A stretch of 64,000 bases of DNA from the NCBI GenBank assembly GCA_023105745.1, contig JALGQZ010000003.1, positions 76,730,696 through 76,794,695 on the forward strand. Direction: 5' to 3'. This stretch comes from Austropuccinia psidii. Taxonomy: Eukaryota; Basidiomycota; Pucciniomycetes; Pucciniales; Sphaerophragmiaceae. Position numbers and translations under genes: made by a program. The stretch's first letter is position 1, and the number at the start of each line of letters is the position of its first letter. The notes under the pieces are model-generated. The model saw nothing but the letters and a program-made list of their open reading frames with translations, had not been told where the DNA came from and did no database searches. Positions 34,344-46,402 of the stretch are shown here, piece after piece.

Positions 34344-36909
34344 ATGTCAACCCCTTCACAACCACTTTGCATTGGGATGATTAATATTCGTATTCAAATA
34401 AATAGTGATATAGCCTTAAATCCTGAGAATTCCCACTTAGCTTTTTGGATTATCCTATGGCACAATCAACACAACATATTCGTATATCTCCCCAATCACC
34501 AGCATGCTATTGGCTCTCTCCCGGGAACCCTTTCCCAAACGTTGATACCATTCCTTGGGGCACCCAAAACGTTCATGCACTGTGGTCCTGGTGGGGCATG
34601 GATTGAAAATTGCCAATCCAATCCTACTCAAATATTATTCGTTGAGGGAGTATTTATGACTGATGCCAATGATCCCTCCTCATCTCAGAAACCCAATCTA
34701 GCATTGATGTTCTTCACATGGTATCCAAACGTTCTATTCATAATGGAAAGCTTTCGAACACAAGATTTCAAGCTTAAAATGCCCAAAGAATATGACTGTA
34801 CTACTCATTGTCAATGTCAACTCTTTACTCCGACATTTCCCGCTTCAAACTCGACGCCTGCTTCATATCCTGCTGTTTCATCATTGATTTCCAAGCAAAA
34901 ACTGATACAATTACCCAGTGGATCAGACCTCCCCATGATGACCCCGCCCCATGCCATTATTCAAACCCCCCTCCTCCCTCATCAAAAGACCGGACTAGCT
35001 TTTCTCTGGGATCGAGAAATCCCCAATGGCCAATCAGCCTGTAACCTTTGGGCAACCTCACCCCCAGGATCCACTTTTAATGCCAGGCACATCATTACAA
35101 ACAAGGTCATTAGCTCATTTGAATCCCTTTCGACCAATACCCCTCTTGGAGGACTGCTTGCGGATGATATGGGATTAGGTAAAACCATTCAGGCCATTGC
35201 TCTAATTGGTACCTCCAAGGAGCTGATGATTGCAAACCCCCATCGCTCCACGCCCACCATGATCATCTTCCCCCCTCGCTTAATTACCAACTGGCAATCA
35301 GAAATATCCAAGCATGCTCAGGCTGGAGCACTGCATGCCAAAATCTACCATGGTCCCACTCGTCACTCATTATCCCAAGCCGACATCTTAAAATATGATA
35401 TCATCATCACTTCTTACAATACTATCACCCAAGAATTTAAGCAAACCAATCCCTCTACATCATTCATTTTTCAAATCAATTGGCATCGTATAATCTTGGA
35501 TGAAGCACAGTGAGTGGCTGAGCTTAAATGATTCAAATTACCTTTTATATCCAATAACCCTTGCCCCCTCTTATAGCTATATTCGCTCTCAATACACTGC
35601 CACTCACCGTGCCATTAATAGCCTCCTTTCATCCCGTCGAATATGTTTAACGGGCACACCTATTCACAACACCATTTATGACCTTTTGGGTATAATATCC
35701 TTAATCACTCAACCCCAGAGCGCCGATCAAGATAACTGGTCACCATTCATCCTGAGTAGTCTTTCAAAAGGTTGCAATGATATTTTGCATTTGGCATTGC
35801 GGCATTTAAGTTTGCGCCGCACCAAAACCACACATCTCGAATCTCTCCCCACTATTAGCCATCATTATGAGCTGCTCCCACTCAACCCGACCATGCAGCA
35901 AGAATATTCCACATTATATGAAGAATTCCTATCATCCAAAAGCAAAGGACCAGGAGGGGTTTTCAGAAATATTAATAAGCTGCGAATATGTTGTAACCAT
36001 CACATCATGCTTAACACAATTGCGGAGGCGGAGCTGGAAGACCCCGAGGGCAGGAGCACTCAGGATAACTCCCAAGAATCACACGAACTATTGTGGATGT
36101 GGAAACATGCATGATGAGTAGTAAAATTGCACACCTCCTACAAAGCTTAATGAAGAACAAACAAACAAGGTGTGGTCCAACGAAATCGGTGGTTTATACC
36201 CAATGGACCCAATTTCTAGATTTGTGCGTTAATTCTAATATGCATCCATTACCAATTGACTCCATCTGACTTTTTTATATTGTAGAATTGGTATTGCTCT
36301 TGCCCATCACTCTATCCTTTCAGCACGAATTGATGGAACAATTACACCACGAGCGCAGGACAAGGCGCTTGAGAATTTCTTCAATAATCCTGAATGTGAA
36401 GTACTCATTGCATCCATTGCCGCGGCTGGAACTGGCCTCAATATAACTTGTGCTAATGTAGTCTATTTAATGGTGAGGGGCCCCCCAAAATTCTCCCCTG
36501 ATTTTCGGACCCTGACATCCACATTTCCAGGAGCCCAATTGGAACCCAGCCATTGAGGCTCAGGCTGTTGATCGTCTACATCGTATTGGCCAACAACGAC
36601 CTGTACAGGTCATCCACTATATCACTCCTCATTCAGTTGAGGTCAACATGCGGAAGGTACCTTTCAAGCTCATCTTTCACTTGATTGTATTACTATTCTG
36701 AAATCATTCCTTATGGGAATGCCATATTCCAATTACCAATAGGTCCAAGAAAAGAAAAAATCATTAACTGCGTGAGCCTTACTGATATTATATAATTTGT
36801 GATTGACAAAGTTGATAACTCCTGTTGACTCTGGCACAGGTCCACAATTATGAACACCATGAGCTGGATCGAACTTCTTCAATATTTCCTCAATGAAAAT
36901 GAGCAATAG
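34344..36909 (+). pseudogene. SNF2-family ATPase, copy 2 (one-base deletion)
   Basis: Exons correspond to copy 1: 34344-35509, 35577-36223, 36286-36472, 36531-36656, 36743-36771 and 36840-36909. In exon 2, near 36069, copy 1 has four C and this copy three (GATAACTCCCAAG). The frame shifts and stops at 36112-36114, before the second ATPase lobe. Walker A and DEAH remain, but motifs V and VI are lost. A change of CysPro to PhePro after TMII in motif Ia is another difference. A truncated product could still form, but activity is unlikely. Confidence 0.88.
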
Positions 36910-37081
36910 AGTATTATTGCAAGGGAGACGGTGATACATTTCAATTCATATTGTCTATATTCTAACATATTTAGCAAGTTGTTGCATCCTTAAGAGATAA
37001 TAATCAGATTTTATTACACCTGCACAAATAATTCACAAAATTTTAATTTGTCACAGTGCTATACCTTGACCAATTACTAAG

Positions 37082-39143
37082 TTATTGCAGAGCATCACCA
37101 TTAGGCCTAATAACTGGCATGTCAAGTATCTTGAGGGCGCTAGTCTGCATCTTACTACAGCCTTTGAGCCAATCTTGATCAAATACCTGAAATGATAGGC
37201 CTTCCGGAATATCACCATCATCTGTTGATCGTAATTCTGGCAATCTATCAATAGTTTTTTTACCCTTTTTTTTAATCCGATTACAAAACTCTATGTCTCT
37301 ATCCATTTTCAATACCAAATCATTAAATAACTGGGAGCGCCAGCGTAATCCCACTTTGCGGTAAACTTGACGGCCATTTTCCAGTACCTCCTCATTATCT
37401 GAGCATACTCAAGGGTCATTGAATTGTGATGCTAGGATGGGAAATTTAGCCGTATCACACCATTCACGACGGCGCTCACAGGTCTGCACATAATCAAGTA
37501 GATCATCATCAGACTTGGTCCACAATGAAGAAGAGATACAGTAACTAACTCTTTGACGAATCTTTGCGAGCTTTTGATTCTCTTTCTTTTTTACCAAATA
37601 CTCGGCATCCTTTTGAATAGACTTCCATTCTCTTTTCAAATAAGTGAAATATTGCTCCATTAAAGCCGCCACGACCCCATAGTTGTTATGATCCTTGTTC
37701 CAACAGTAGTGATGATACTCAGTGCTGACAAGTGCGAGACGGAATGTACGGTAAAACACCATAGACATCAGCTCGTTGAACGGATGTTGCCATGAGCTCT
37801 CCCAGTCCCAAGTGAATCGCTTTAGTCCTAGCTTGTGGAGCTCATTTTCGCAGTAGCTTTGGAAACCCTGAGACTGAACCTGTGTTGATGGCTCATTGAA
37901 CACATCCTCGGGGACATAACCGAGATGACCAGCCACTTGAATTGCAATTTCACGCTCTTCTGTGCTGGGTGGTGTTGGTAGTGAGGAAAAATCCTTATCC
38001 CTAACTTTGAGTAGGAACAGGCAATGTGCGTGTACTGCTGATCTCATTCCATGGACATTCTCTGGAAGTTCTGCCTTCAGCCATTTTTGTTGCTCCTTCT
38101 GGCTTGCACGTTTCGCCACATTGTGAGCTTTGCGGGCCTGGTTCCTTTGCTGTCTGACCTCGGATTGTTCAAGCATACTCTGGGCGAGGCCCAGCTGAGG
38201 ATGGGTGAACTCACTATTTGATTGAGTGCCTTGCTCATGCGCTGTGAAATTGTCCCTCCTTGGTTCATCATTTCTTTCACTTTGAGTCGGAGACATGTTC
38301 TCATCCTCATCATCCACCATTGTTTCTCTTGATGTACTGGCATGACCCGTTCTTGGTTTGGAGGCATATGGATGATGACGTCCACTGACTTTCTCTTTAT
38401 GGACCAGAGGTGAAGACGCATAAAGTTCATCCCCTGCTATGCAAATCATCAGTTAACACATTAAAACATTAATGAAGACTGGTTATCCTCACGATCTTCA
38501 ATTGGCTCCTGAGATCGGACTGACTTGCCTTTAGGTGCCATATCTAACCCATGAAACAAACATATCAAATCATGAATAAGTTTCTACTCCAAAATTCAAA
38601 TGACTTACTTTGATGAAGCGTCAATACTGGATTTCCCTCCGACAGACCGCTCCAAGTTACATTTTCCAAAGGTCTTTTTCGTCGCCCCCCATCCACGCGC
38701 CTTTCATCACCCACATGAACCTGCGATCCTGATGGAATATTGAGGGTTGGCTGTTTACTTTGGCCAAAGGGATCCTGGGATGCGACTGGACTCCGACCGG
38801 GATTAAGGAGGAACTCACGTGGAAATTTTGATTGGGGATTAGCGTGTGAGGAGATTTGAGGTGTGCCTTCTGGCCCCTGAGACACATGAATTTGTGTATT
38901 AGTGGGATTCGGGGGAATTGGAGTGACGGAAATATTTGGGATCGACCAAGTGCTTGAAGTTGGAGCCTTTGGATTGCCCACATCAATGTTAAGACCTGAT
39001 ACATTCATTGAGGATGCGATAGGGGTTGTGAGAGGAATGTTGGGACTCAATGGTGACTGTGTTTGAACATATTCTATGCTAGATTCACTATTTGAGTCAT
39101 GAACAGAACCTGAACGGGATTTATGTGACTTGAAAGATGACAT
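37082..39143 (-). pseudogene. Unknown Ser/Pro-rich protein, copy 2 (nonsense mutation)
   Basis: Exons 39143-38609, 38543-38493, 38433-37550 and 37483-37082. In the last exon the codon CGA of copy 1 is TGA here (37409-37411), a CpG to TpG transition on the coding strand. It removes roughly the last 110 residues, including the basic KKKGKK run. Everything upstream is open and nearly identical to copy 1, so the lesion is recent. Confidence 0.82.
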
Positions 39144-40103
39144 AAGGGCCGAAAAAGTACAGTAATATTTTTAACTAGATAAAACACCTCAGTATTATGA
39201 TAAAATAGAGTGATATGAGATTAAATCTTTTCAAATTTAGAATAGAGAAATTCTATGAATAGTTGGAACTAAGTGTTGTGTGGAAGTCGGATAAGACTCT
39301 TTTGAGGAGAATCCTCCCTGCCTCCTCTTGAGCTCCTCCGCTTTTGTCGGAAACCACCCTGCACGGCCTACCAGCATATAATGTGATATTTCCTTGATCT
39401 GAAAGGGGACCCATCATCCATAGGTAATCATATTTGGTAATATTTCCGCCTCCCCATTGTCACATTTTGTGAATTATCCAAACTGCCAATATATGCATTG
39501 AAATTCCCCAACATTGTACATCTGTAAAGGGGTATATTCATGAAGGATTTACCCACAAAAGAGACATCACCTTTTCACGAAAGGCAAGACAATCCAAATC
39601 ACATTCCAACTGATTCAAAGCCCGCCGTACTCAAACCAAATACCAAGACTTTAGCTGCACTCCAACCCCTTATGTAATAGAGTTATATAGTTATGTCTGT
39701 AATAAGGTTTAAACCATGTACGATGGCGTGCCAGCGTACATGGATTAAATGTTAATCCCCTCAATTCAATGGTAACACTTCACTAATGGAACCCCCTCAA
39801 TGGTCAAACCCGCACTATCACAATGTGTAAATAAACTAGAATATGTATGAGCATTGAGCAGCATGGCATTTTACCCAATTAAACGCCTAACCAATTCCGC
39901 CATCCAGATGAGACATGTTAAACTTTATCCACTGCAGCTCATGCTCCATTACAAATGGGATAAAATCCTCAGCTGGCTCAAATCATCTCCCGCTTCATAA
40001 ATAATCACTGAATTTTATTTCCAATTAATAACACTCCTAAACACTTTCACATCAACCATAGATATTTATACACAAACCAACCGTACTCCCAATTCCTGCA
40101 ACA
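39144..40103. promoter_or_regulatory. Divergent promoter region, copy 2
   Basis: Equivalent of 10455-11414, with the 22-bp palindrome at 39718-39739 and the same TATA-like box before the transposase. Confidence 0.5.
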
Positions 40104-43100
40104 ATGACAACCCGGCCATATTCCTCAATGCGTATATGCATGTGTCAACACTGCTCAACTCAAACACATTCTTCCCCTGAGGGTGATAGGCAAGGAGTTG
40201 CCTTCACACCTTTCCAATATAAACAGCACATTAAAAAGCTCAAATCAACCATTGCACCCAAATCTCTTCCAAACATCCCTACTTCTGCATCAGGATCTGG
40301 GTGCCCACGAATTCTATTGGATCAAATCTTCCCAGCTGATTATTCACGTTTGACCCAAAGCACTTTCCCAACTCCAGCGGGTCTCAATTCAACTGCACAG
40401 AAACCATATAGTGGCAGTCAAACCCTTCCCCCACAAGACCTAGGAATGATAATATCTGCCATTCTATCATTAAGGTATAATTTACCCCGCAGGGCTTCAC
40501 GCATACTCAACCCCGCCCTGAACCTGCTGATCAAGTCCAGTATCTCAAGCTCAGCTGGTCCCCCCGCTCCTGCATTCCATATACCTCAAGATCTGAGTAC
40601 CATATTTGAACATCTCCAATTGGAGCCACTGATTCAAAACTATATATGTTGTCCTCAATGTTTCTCTCTTAATGGCCTTACTGAATCAGTCACAACTGAC
40701 CAACCCCACTGTCAACGCCATAATGACCCAAATGATCATGATCCCCCTTGCACACAATCATTAGGCAAATTCATCTATTCATCTGAACCCCACACCCAAA
40801 ACACAACCAACATGAAGCAAAAATTTATACCAACAAAACATTTCATTTATCAACCATTCAAAAATTGGCTTGCCAGATTCCTCCAGCGGGCTGGAATTAT
40901 GGACATTCTGCATCAACATCAACAATCCCAAACTCATGAAGATTCCCCAAAACGTGACGTCTGGGATGGATTGGTCTGGAGACGCTTCACTGGCACTAGA
41001 AATATCCATGACCCCCCATTCATGTCCATTCCTGGTGCATTGGCCTTCTCCATATATGTGGACTGGTTCAATGCACATGGAAAGTCAACCCGGTTGGCTA
41101 GCATTGGACCTATCATGCTTATTTGTCTTAATCTCCCCCCAAGTGAAAGATTGAAGCCCGAGAATGTCTATGTTGCAGGAATCATCCCTGGTCCGAAGGA
41201 GCCAACTGCGCTTCAATTGAATTATCTATTAATGCCACTCATCAACGAGCTCAAAGAGCTATGGCAAGGTTACCATTTTGCACCCACCTCAACAGGTCCA
41301 TCAGGATCCTTTATCCGTGTTGCCATCCTCACAGCCATTGCGGATGTGGTTGCCATGCGCAAGCTTACTGGATTTATTTCCCATTCAGGAAACCACTTTT
41401 GTAATTTTTGCACCATTCACAAAGCTCAAATTGAAGAAATTGGTCCTCAATTTCACTACACGCGCTCATACCAAAGTCATAAATCAACCATTGCCAAATG
41501 GCTTCGGGCAACCCCACAACAAAGACAAGCAATTTTCTCTGAGTATGGAGTGCGATATTCAATTTTGGAAGACCTTCCGTATTGGGATGCAACCAGAATG
41601 GTTAATCTTGACATAATGCATAATTTAATACTTGGAATTTTGAAGGATCATGCAACTTTCAAATTGTGCATTCCAGAGGCGAAATCAAAAATTTACTTCA
41701 GGTCCCGCAGGAAATCCAATGACACCAACAGTTCAGACTCAGATTCCATGACCTCCAACAGCTCTCTTGATAAAATCACATTGAGAGAGGCCCGCTCCCT
41801 GAGAAGAGACTCAGCAAAAATAATAAATGAGCCACTCCCCACTACTTCCACCCGAAAAAACTACTTCCCAATGCCCACCCCTAACACAGAACATCCATCT
41901 AGTGGTTCTGCGGAGATTCCTTCATTTGATGCCGATTACATCCCCACTTCTGAAATACCCTCTGAATTGGATATCACTGCACTGAGTGATCACCAGATCA
42001 AGGGTGAGGCTCTTGAGCATCTCCGACAAATCATATCTGAGACCATAATTCCCTCATCATGGACAAGAGTTCCCCGCAAAATGGGTTCCCCCTCTCATGG
42101 TAGCTTAAAAGCCGCTGAATGGGCTCTATTATATAAGGTCTATATTCCATTTCTAATGCTCAGTCAACAGATGTCATTAGATGCACACCAATCTGCCAAC
42201 ACTCAAAGAAAAATGGGTCAGTCAGAAGAACTTGCAAATGAACTAGCCAAGAATACATTCCATTTGATTAGTGCTATCAACATTGCCACAAGCTGGACTG
42301 TTTCAATAGATGATGCGACTGCATTTGCTGAACATTGGAAAAAATTCCGCCTTTCCAATCAACACCTGTTCCCAAAACAGAAAAGTAAACCAAATCATCA
42401 TTTTGCTGATCATATTCCCGAACTCTTCCAATGTTGGGGCCCAGCACAAGCCTCAGCCACATGGGGTTATGAGCGCTTGATTGGAGTATTTGCAAAGATG
42501 CCAACAAATAACAAGATATGTAAGTCAATTAATAAGATCAATATATTCACATTGATTAAACACCTGAACTGAATAAGACTAACTTTTTGCAACTCTGAAT
42601 AGATGATATAGATAAAACCTTACTTCAACATATCTGTCGATGTTCCAACCTTTCCGTTCTCCTGAAATCCCCATCTGTGCCATGTGAAATAAAACAGCTT
42701 TTCGAATCACAGCCACCTGCCGTGTTCAATGACCATAAATATAACAAGCCATCCCGCCATGACCAACAAAATTATGATTGCCTGGTTGAGTACTTACAGA
42801 CTTTTCATGCAACAAGGGAAATAGTTGATTGGATCAGCTTAGACACTACCGTGCAATCCACAAGTCCTCCCACTTCAAGGATTGTCTCACCTTGGTATTT
42901 TCCAGCTTCAAACATTAATATTGGGAACAATATATTTTCAACTGAATCCAAAAATATCAGCAACAGTGTGATATGTTTTCTGAGGGGCAACTCACGACAA
43001 TTTGGTATTATTGATAGCATTTTCAAAGTCTCTGAGCCATCTAGCATACTGAACAATAACTTTCTGATTTTAAAACCTTTGAAGATTGATGTGAATTTCC

Positions 43101-43264
43101 TACCAGATTGGCCGCATCTGAATATTTATAAAGTTGTTGGTTTTGATGATGGACACTTGATTATATCTGAAGAAGAAATAGAAGGTAACTGTGGATTGTA
43201 TGATAACAAAGCTCTGTCATGTGGACTGCTTGTAATGATAAAGCCGTTATTTCATGAGATTTAG
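40104..43264 (+). CDS. Tnp2-like CACTA/EnSpm transposase, copy 2
   Basis: Exons 40104-42519 and 42603-43264, 1025 aa, the same structure as copy 1 with about a dozen amino-acid differences (for example Trp467 of copy 1 is Arg here). All conserved blocks named for copy 1 are present, including the VDWFN, ADVVAMRKL and NLDIMHNL segments. Since copy 2 also has intact termini and a matching target duplication, it could still supply transposase and move, even with damaged accessory genes. Confidence 0.92.
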
Positions 43265-43519
43265 TCTACTAAAATGCAAATCTCTCAGATTCATTAGCAA
43301 TTTTGCTAGTGAAATAATTGCCTCAAAATTTAGTGACAGAGACATTCCATTGTGACAAGCAAAGCCCATTATTTCACATTGCCACAAAGAAGTTACTATT
43401 TTGACATTGGGTACAGTGGGAATAAGCCAAGTCCAATGATCAAATGACCCACACACTCACCTTTCACAGCATCCAAAATTTCTAACTGCGCCATCATCAT
43501 GTTGGAAGCGGAATCGGCT
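43265..43519. other. 3' flank of transposase, copy 2
   Basis: About 255 bp matching 14576-14830; no gene. Confidence 0.4.
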
Positions 43520-43739
43520 TTTGCGTACCCACACCCGCATGTGCACCCGCACGCGCCAATGCACACGCACACGCACCCGCACACGCACACCCACCGGCAC
43601 GCGCCAATGCACACGCCCACGCACCCGCTCACGCACACGCACCCGCACATGCTCCCGCACACGCCAATGCACACGCAAACGCACCCGCACACGCCAATGC
43701 ACACGCAAACGCACCCGCCCCCACGCATGCACACGCACA
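43520..43739 (+). repeat. CAC/CGC-rich minisatellite, copy 2
   Basis: Same array as 14836-15068 but about 18 bp shorter and with rearranged units, for example CCGCTCACGCACACGCACCC and CACATGCTCCCG blocks absent from copy 1. This indicates rapid turnover. Confidence 0.88.
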
Positions 43740-43950
43740 CTTCATGGATGACCTGGTGAAGTCAAACCCCCCGCCTACATCAAGACTGGCTGAAGGACAT
43801 CTTTGATGTGTGTGTGTGCAAACAGGCGGGTCTGGTGTAATTTTTACCAATCATCGGACGGTTGTGGGATGATCAGGCGGTGAGGAATCTGAGTTGAAGG
43901 CACAGGGGAACCAATATTATTGGATGTCACAGGATTTGGTGTAAGACCAG

Positions 43951-44072
43951 AGTGTGACGTGTGCTCGACGTTCGCTTGATTTTTGCTTGACGTGAGCTCG
44001 ACTTTTATCCTGCTTGACGTTTGCTTGACGTGAAGTCAATCGCCGACGATTGACACGAGATTCGCCCCGGTG
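43951..44072. repeat. Right subterminal repeats and TIR, copy 2
   Basis: GCTTGACGT-type repeats at 43958-44031 and the TIR 44027-44072, matching copy 1 at every base I compared. Followed at once by the AGT target duplication. Confidence 0.88.
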
Positions 44073-44075
44073 AGT

Positions 44076-45642
44076 CAAATAAAATTTATTATAACTTTTT
44101 ATCCAATGAATAAACATATAAAATTTATTTCACCATTGGATTCCTCATAAAAAATCAGGTGGGGTCACCTCTGAGTGAAATTCTTGTAACTCAACTCTAA
44201 ATAAGCTTAAATTAAGTTTTTAGTATTTTCAATACAAAAGTTGAAAATCCTCAAAACCTTAATTTAATTCACACCACATGTGGTGTTAACCATCAATTTT
44301 TGTGTTAAAATTGAGGTGTTGTGTTTAGCTTAGAAGTTATGAGGAATTGAAGTATTTTCAATTGAATTCAATTGAAATGTCAAAATGTGCGCGTGTATTA
44401 CATAAGTGAACTTTGATTTACATATGAGGTGTCAATTATTACTGTATTGTACTGTACAATTGAATTGAATTACATATGTAAATTATAAGTATAATACATG
44501 ATGAGGAATTAAAGGAAAAATAAATTGGAAAGATTAAATTTGGGGGGGAAAAGGAACTCCAGCTCTAAGGGGGAGCTAGACCCCCAAAATCCTTGCTGAC
44601 AGGCGTGGGATGTCAAAATTCACGCAAAAGTTCATCACTTTTGGCCTGGAATTGAGTTACAGGGTCTGTGGACTCAATTGATGATGAGGTTTTGATACCA
44701 ACTGGGGTAGTTTTAGCTGTTGCCAAGAGGGTAAAACTACCCTTAAGATAAAACAATCATAATAAAAACAGTTTTAACTGGTTTCTACGCCTCTGACACA
44801 CATTCTGACGTGTTTTGAAGGCTCTAGGCCTGGTATTGCTATAGTAATGGCTGATTTAAGGGTCTAAAATGGCTAAAAATGGCTAAAAATGGCTTAAACC
44901 AGCCCTTTTTGGTCTAAACCAGGGTTCAATGATGCCATAATTGGCTTTTCTGTTGTCAGACTGTTTTTCACGACTGACAAGAGTAAATTTTACTTTTGGA
45001 GTAAGAGAATTGATGGCTATAAAAGAATGTCTTCTTTGCCCCACTTTTCTCTTCATGTTAGAATCTTTTCCTTTTATTAATTAGTTTAAAACTGTTAAAC
45101 CAATCAATCAAAGATTCCAACCACCACTTTTAAATCATTTTAATCCTTTTAACCACGTGAAAAAATCATTATAATCATTGTTTGTAACTCTTATAATCAT
45201 TTTTACCCCTGAACCACCCCAAAAGTGAATTAAAGCATCTTTCATCACTGTTAACTTTGTCACTTTGTTTCCAAATTCACTCTGGTCACTTTTGGGCGTG
45301 TTTTCTCTTTAATATTCTTTTTAAAGACTTTGTTCTTTAATTAATTGCTTGCAGTTCTTTGCTCAATTAATTCCAATTAAAATTGCTCTTGAAGAAATTT
45401 CTTTTGTAGCCTTAAAATATCTCTTGTAGAGTATTTTTTGGATAAATTTTTATTGTTGGTAAAACAATAAATTTTTATAATATTATTGTTTTATACTAAT
45501 AAAGTTATAAACAAGAAAATTGGCGTGTTTTCTCTTAAAAATAATATTTCATACTATTTTTAATTGATTTTTACCTTATACAAATTTTGAGGACAGGAAA
45601 AGTACTTGATTTTTAATCAAAGTTTCATATCCACACCTTACA
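44076..45642. other. Right part of the AT-rich TG...CA element
   Basis: 1.57 kb, AT-rich, no gene. It contains GGCTAAAAAT tandem words near 44871-44892 and a mix of poly-A/T and CACTTT words, and ends CACACCTTACA. Read with 23062-23309 it forms one LTR-like unit. Confidence 0.65.
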
Positions 45643-46402
45643 AGCAACTAGCAAGAGGTGAATCAGTTCCACATTATTCTCTTCAACCTCAAGCCAAGTT
45701 ATGATTATTCAAAGATAGAGTGGTAATCCCAAGCAATGAAGAAATCCAGCTGAATATTCTTCAAAAGCATCATGACTCAGCATTGGCTGGCCATCCTGGC
45801 CAGCAGAAGACCCTAAAGCTCATCAAGAGGGATTTTCATTGAGCTGGCATGAATAAATTTATTAAGGAATATGTGTCCTCATGCCAGCAATGGTCAAGAA
45901 ACAAGAACATTCATCATAAAAAGTTTGGATTAGTCAAGCCTCCTTCAATTCCATCTTGTCCTTGGAATTCATTATCAATGAACTTTATCACTCAATTGCC
46001 ACTGTCCAACAAATTTGATTCAATTCTAGTAGTTGTGGAAAGTTTCTCCAAAATGGCAATATTAATTCAAACTTATGGAACAATAACTGCTCTGAACTTA
46101 GCTCAAATATTTATTAGCCATGCCTTTCCAAACATGGCCTTCCAGTTAGTATTGTTAGTGATAGGGGTTCTTTATTTGTTTCATCATTCTGGACTCAATT
46201 AATTTGGAAGCTCAATATATCAAGAGATCTTTCAACTGGGTTTCATCCTGAAACAGATGGACAGACTGAGAGGGTAAATCTGATCCTACAACAGTATCTT
46301 TGGATGTATTTCAGTTACCATCAAGATGACTGGAACACCTGCCTCCCTGTGGATGAATTTGCCTATAATAATGCAGAACATTCATCAACAAAACAATCAA
46401 CA
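45643..46402 (+). pseudogene. Gypsy B integrase, continuation
   Basis: Continues the pol frame left at 23061: a connecting segment (QLARGESVPHYSL), the HHCC zinc region (HDSALAGHPG, CQQWS with one zinc Cys changed to Trp), and the core start (SMNFITQLPLSN, ILVVVESFSKM). A TGA lies at 45840-45842 and at least one frameshift in the core. Homology stops near 46402 in the TKQS segment, where related elements continue into the GPY region and chromodomain, which B lacks. Confidence 0.85.

Larger units (their letters stand above)
23310..44072 (+). mobile_element. Giant CACTA/EnSpm-like transposon, copy 2 (complete, 20.76 kb)
   Basis: Both ends are in the window. Left CACCAGGGCG (23310) and right terminus reading inward CACCGGGGCG (ends 44072) form 46-bp inverted repeats with three mismatches. 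The 3-bp duplication AGT (23307-23309, 44073-44075) matches the 2-3 bp duplications known for CACTA elements. Six genes: unknown (+, internal stop), TET/JBP (+, open), Zn2Cys6 (-, open), SNF2 (+, frameshift), unknown (-, nonsense), Tnp2 (+, open). Large minisatellites lie next to both ends and after the TET/JBP gene. At 20.8 kb it is unusually large for a CACTA element. Confidence 0.95.
23062..45642. mobile_element. AT-rich TG...CA element (probable solo LTR), split by CACTA copy 2
   Basis: Starts TGTGAGCC (23062) and ends CCTTACA (45642), with the 5-bp duplication AGCAA at 23057-23061 and 45643-45647. Without the CACTA copy it is about 1.8 kb (23062-23309 plus 44076-45642), very AT-rich and without an ORF of note. 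TG...CA ends and a 5-bp duplication fit an LTR retrotransposon; with no coding region a solo LTR is the simplest reading, though a small non-autonomous element is possible. Confidence 0.75.

Noticed and set aside
1..44072. Segmental duplication or assembly duplication of a 15-kb block
   Set aside because: The copies differ by 1-2 percent, have different flanks, and end exactly at TIRs; copy 2 also has a target duplication. Transposition explains it.
23310..44072. KDZ-class transposon, the usual carrier of fungal TET/JBP genes
   Set aside because: The transposase has Tnp2/EnSpm blocks, and the ends are CACC TIRs with a 3-bp duplication, which fit CACTA rather than KDZ.
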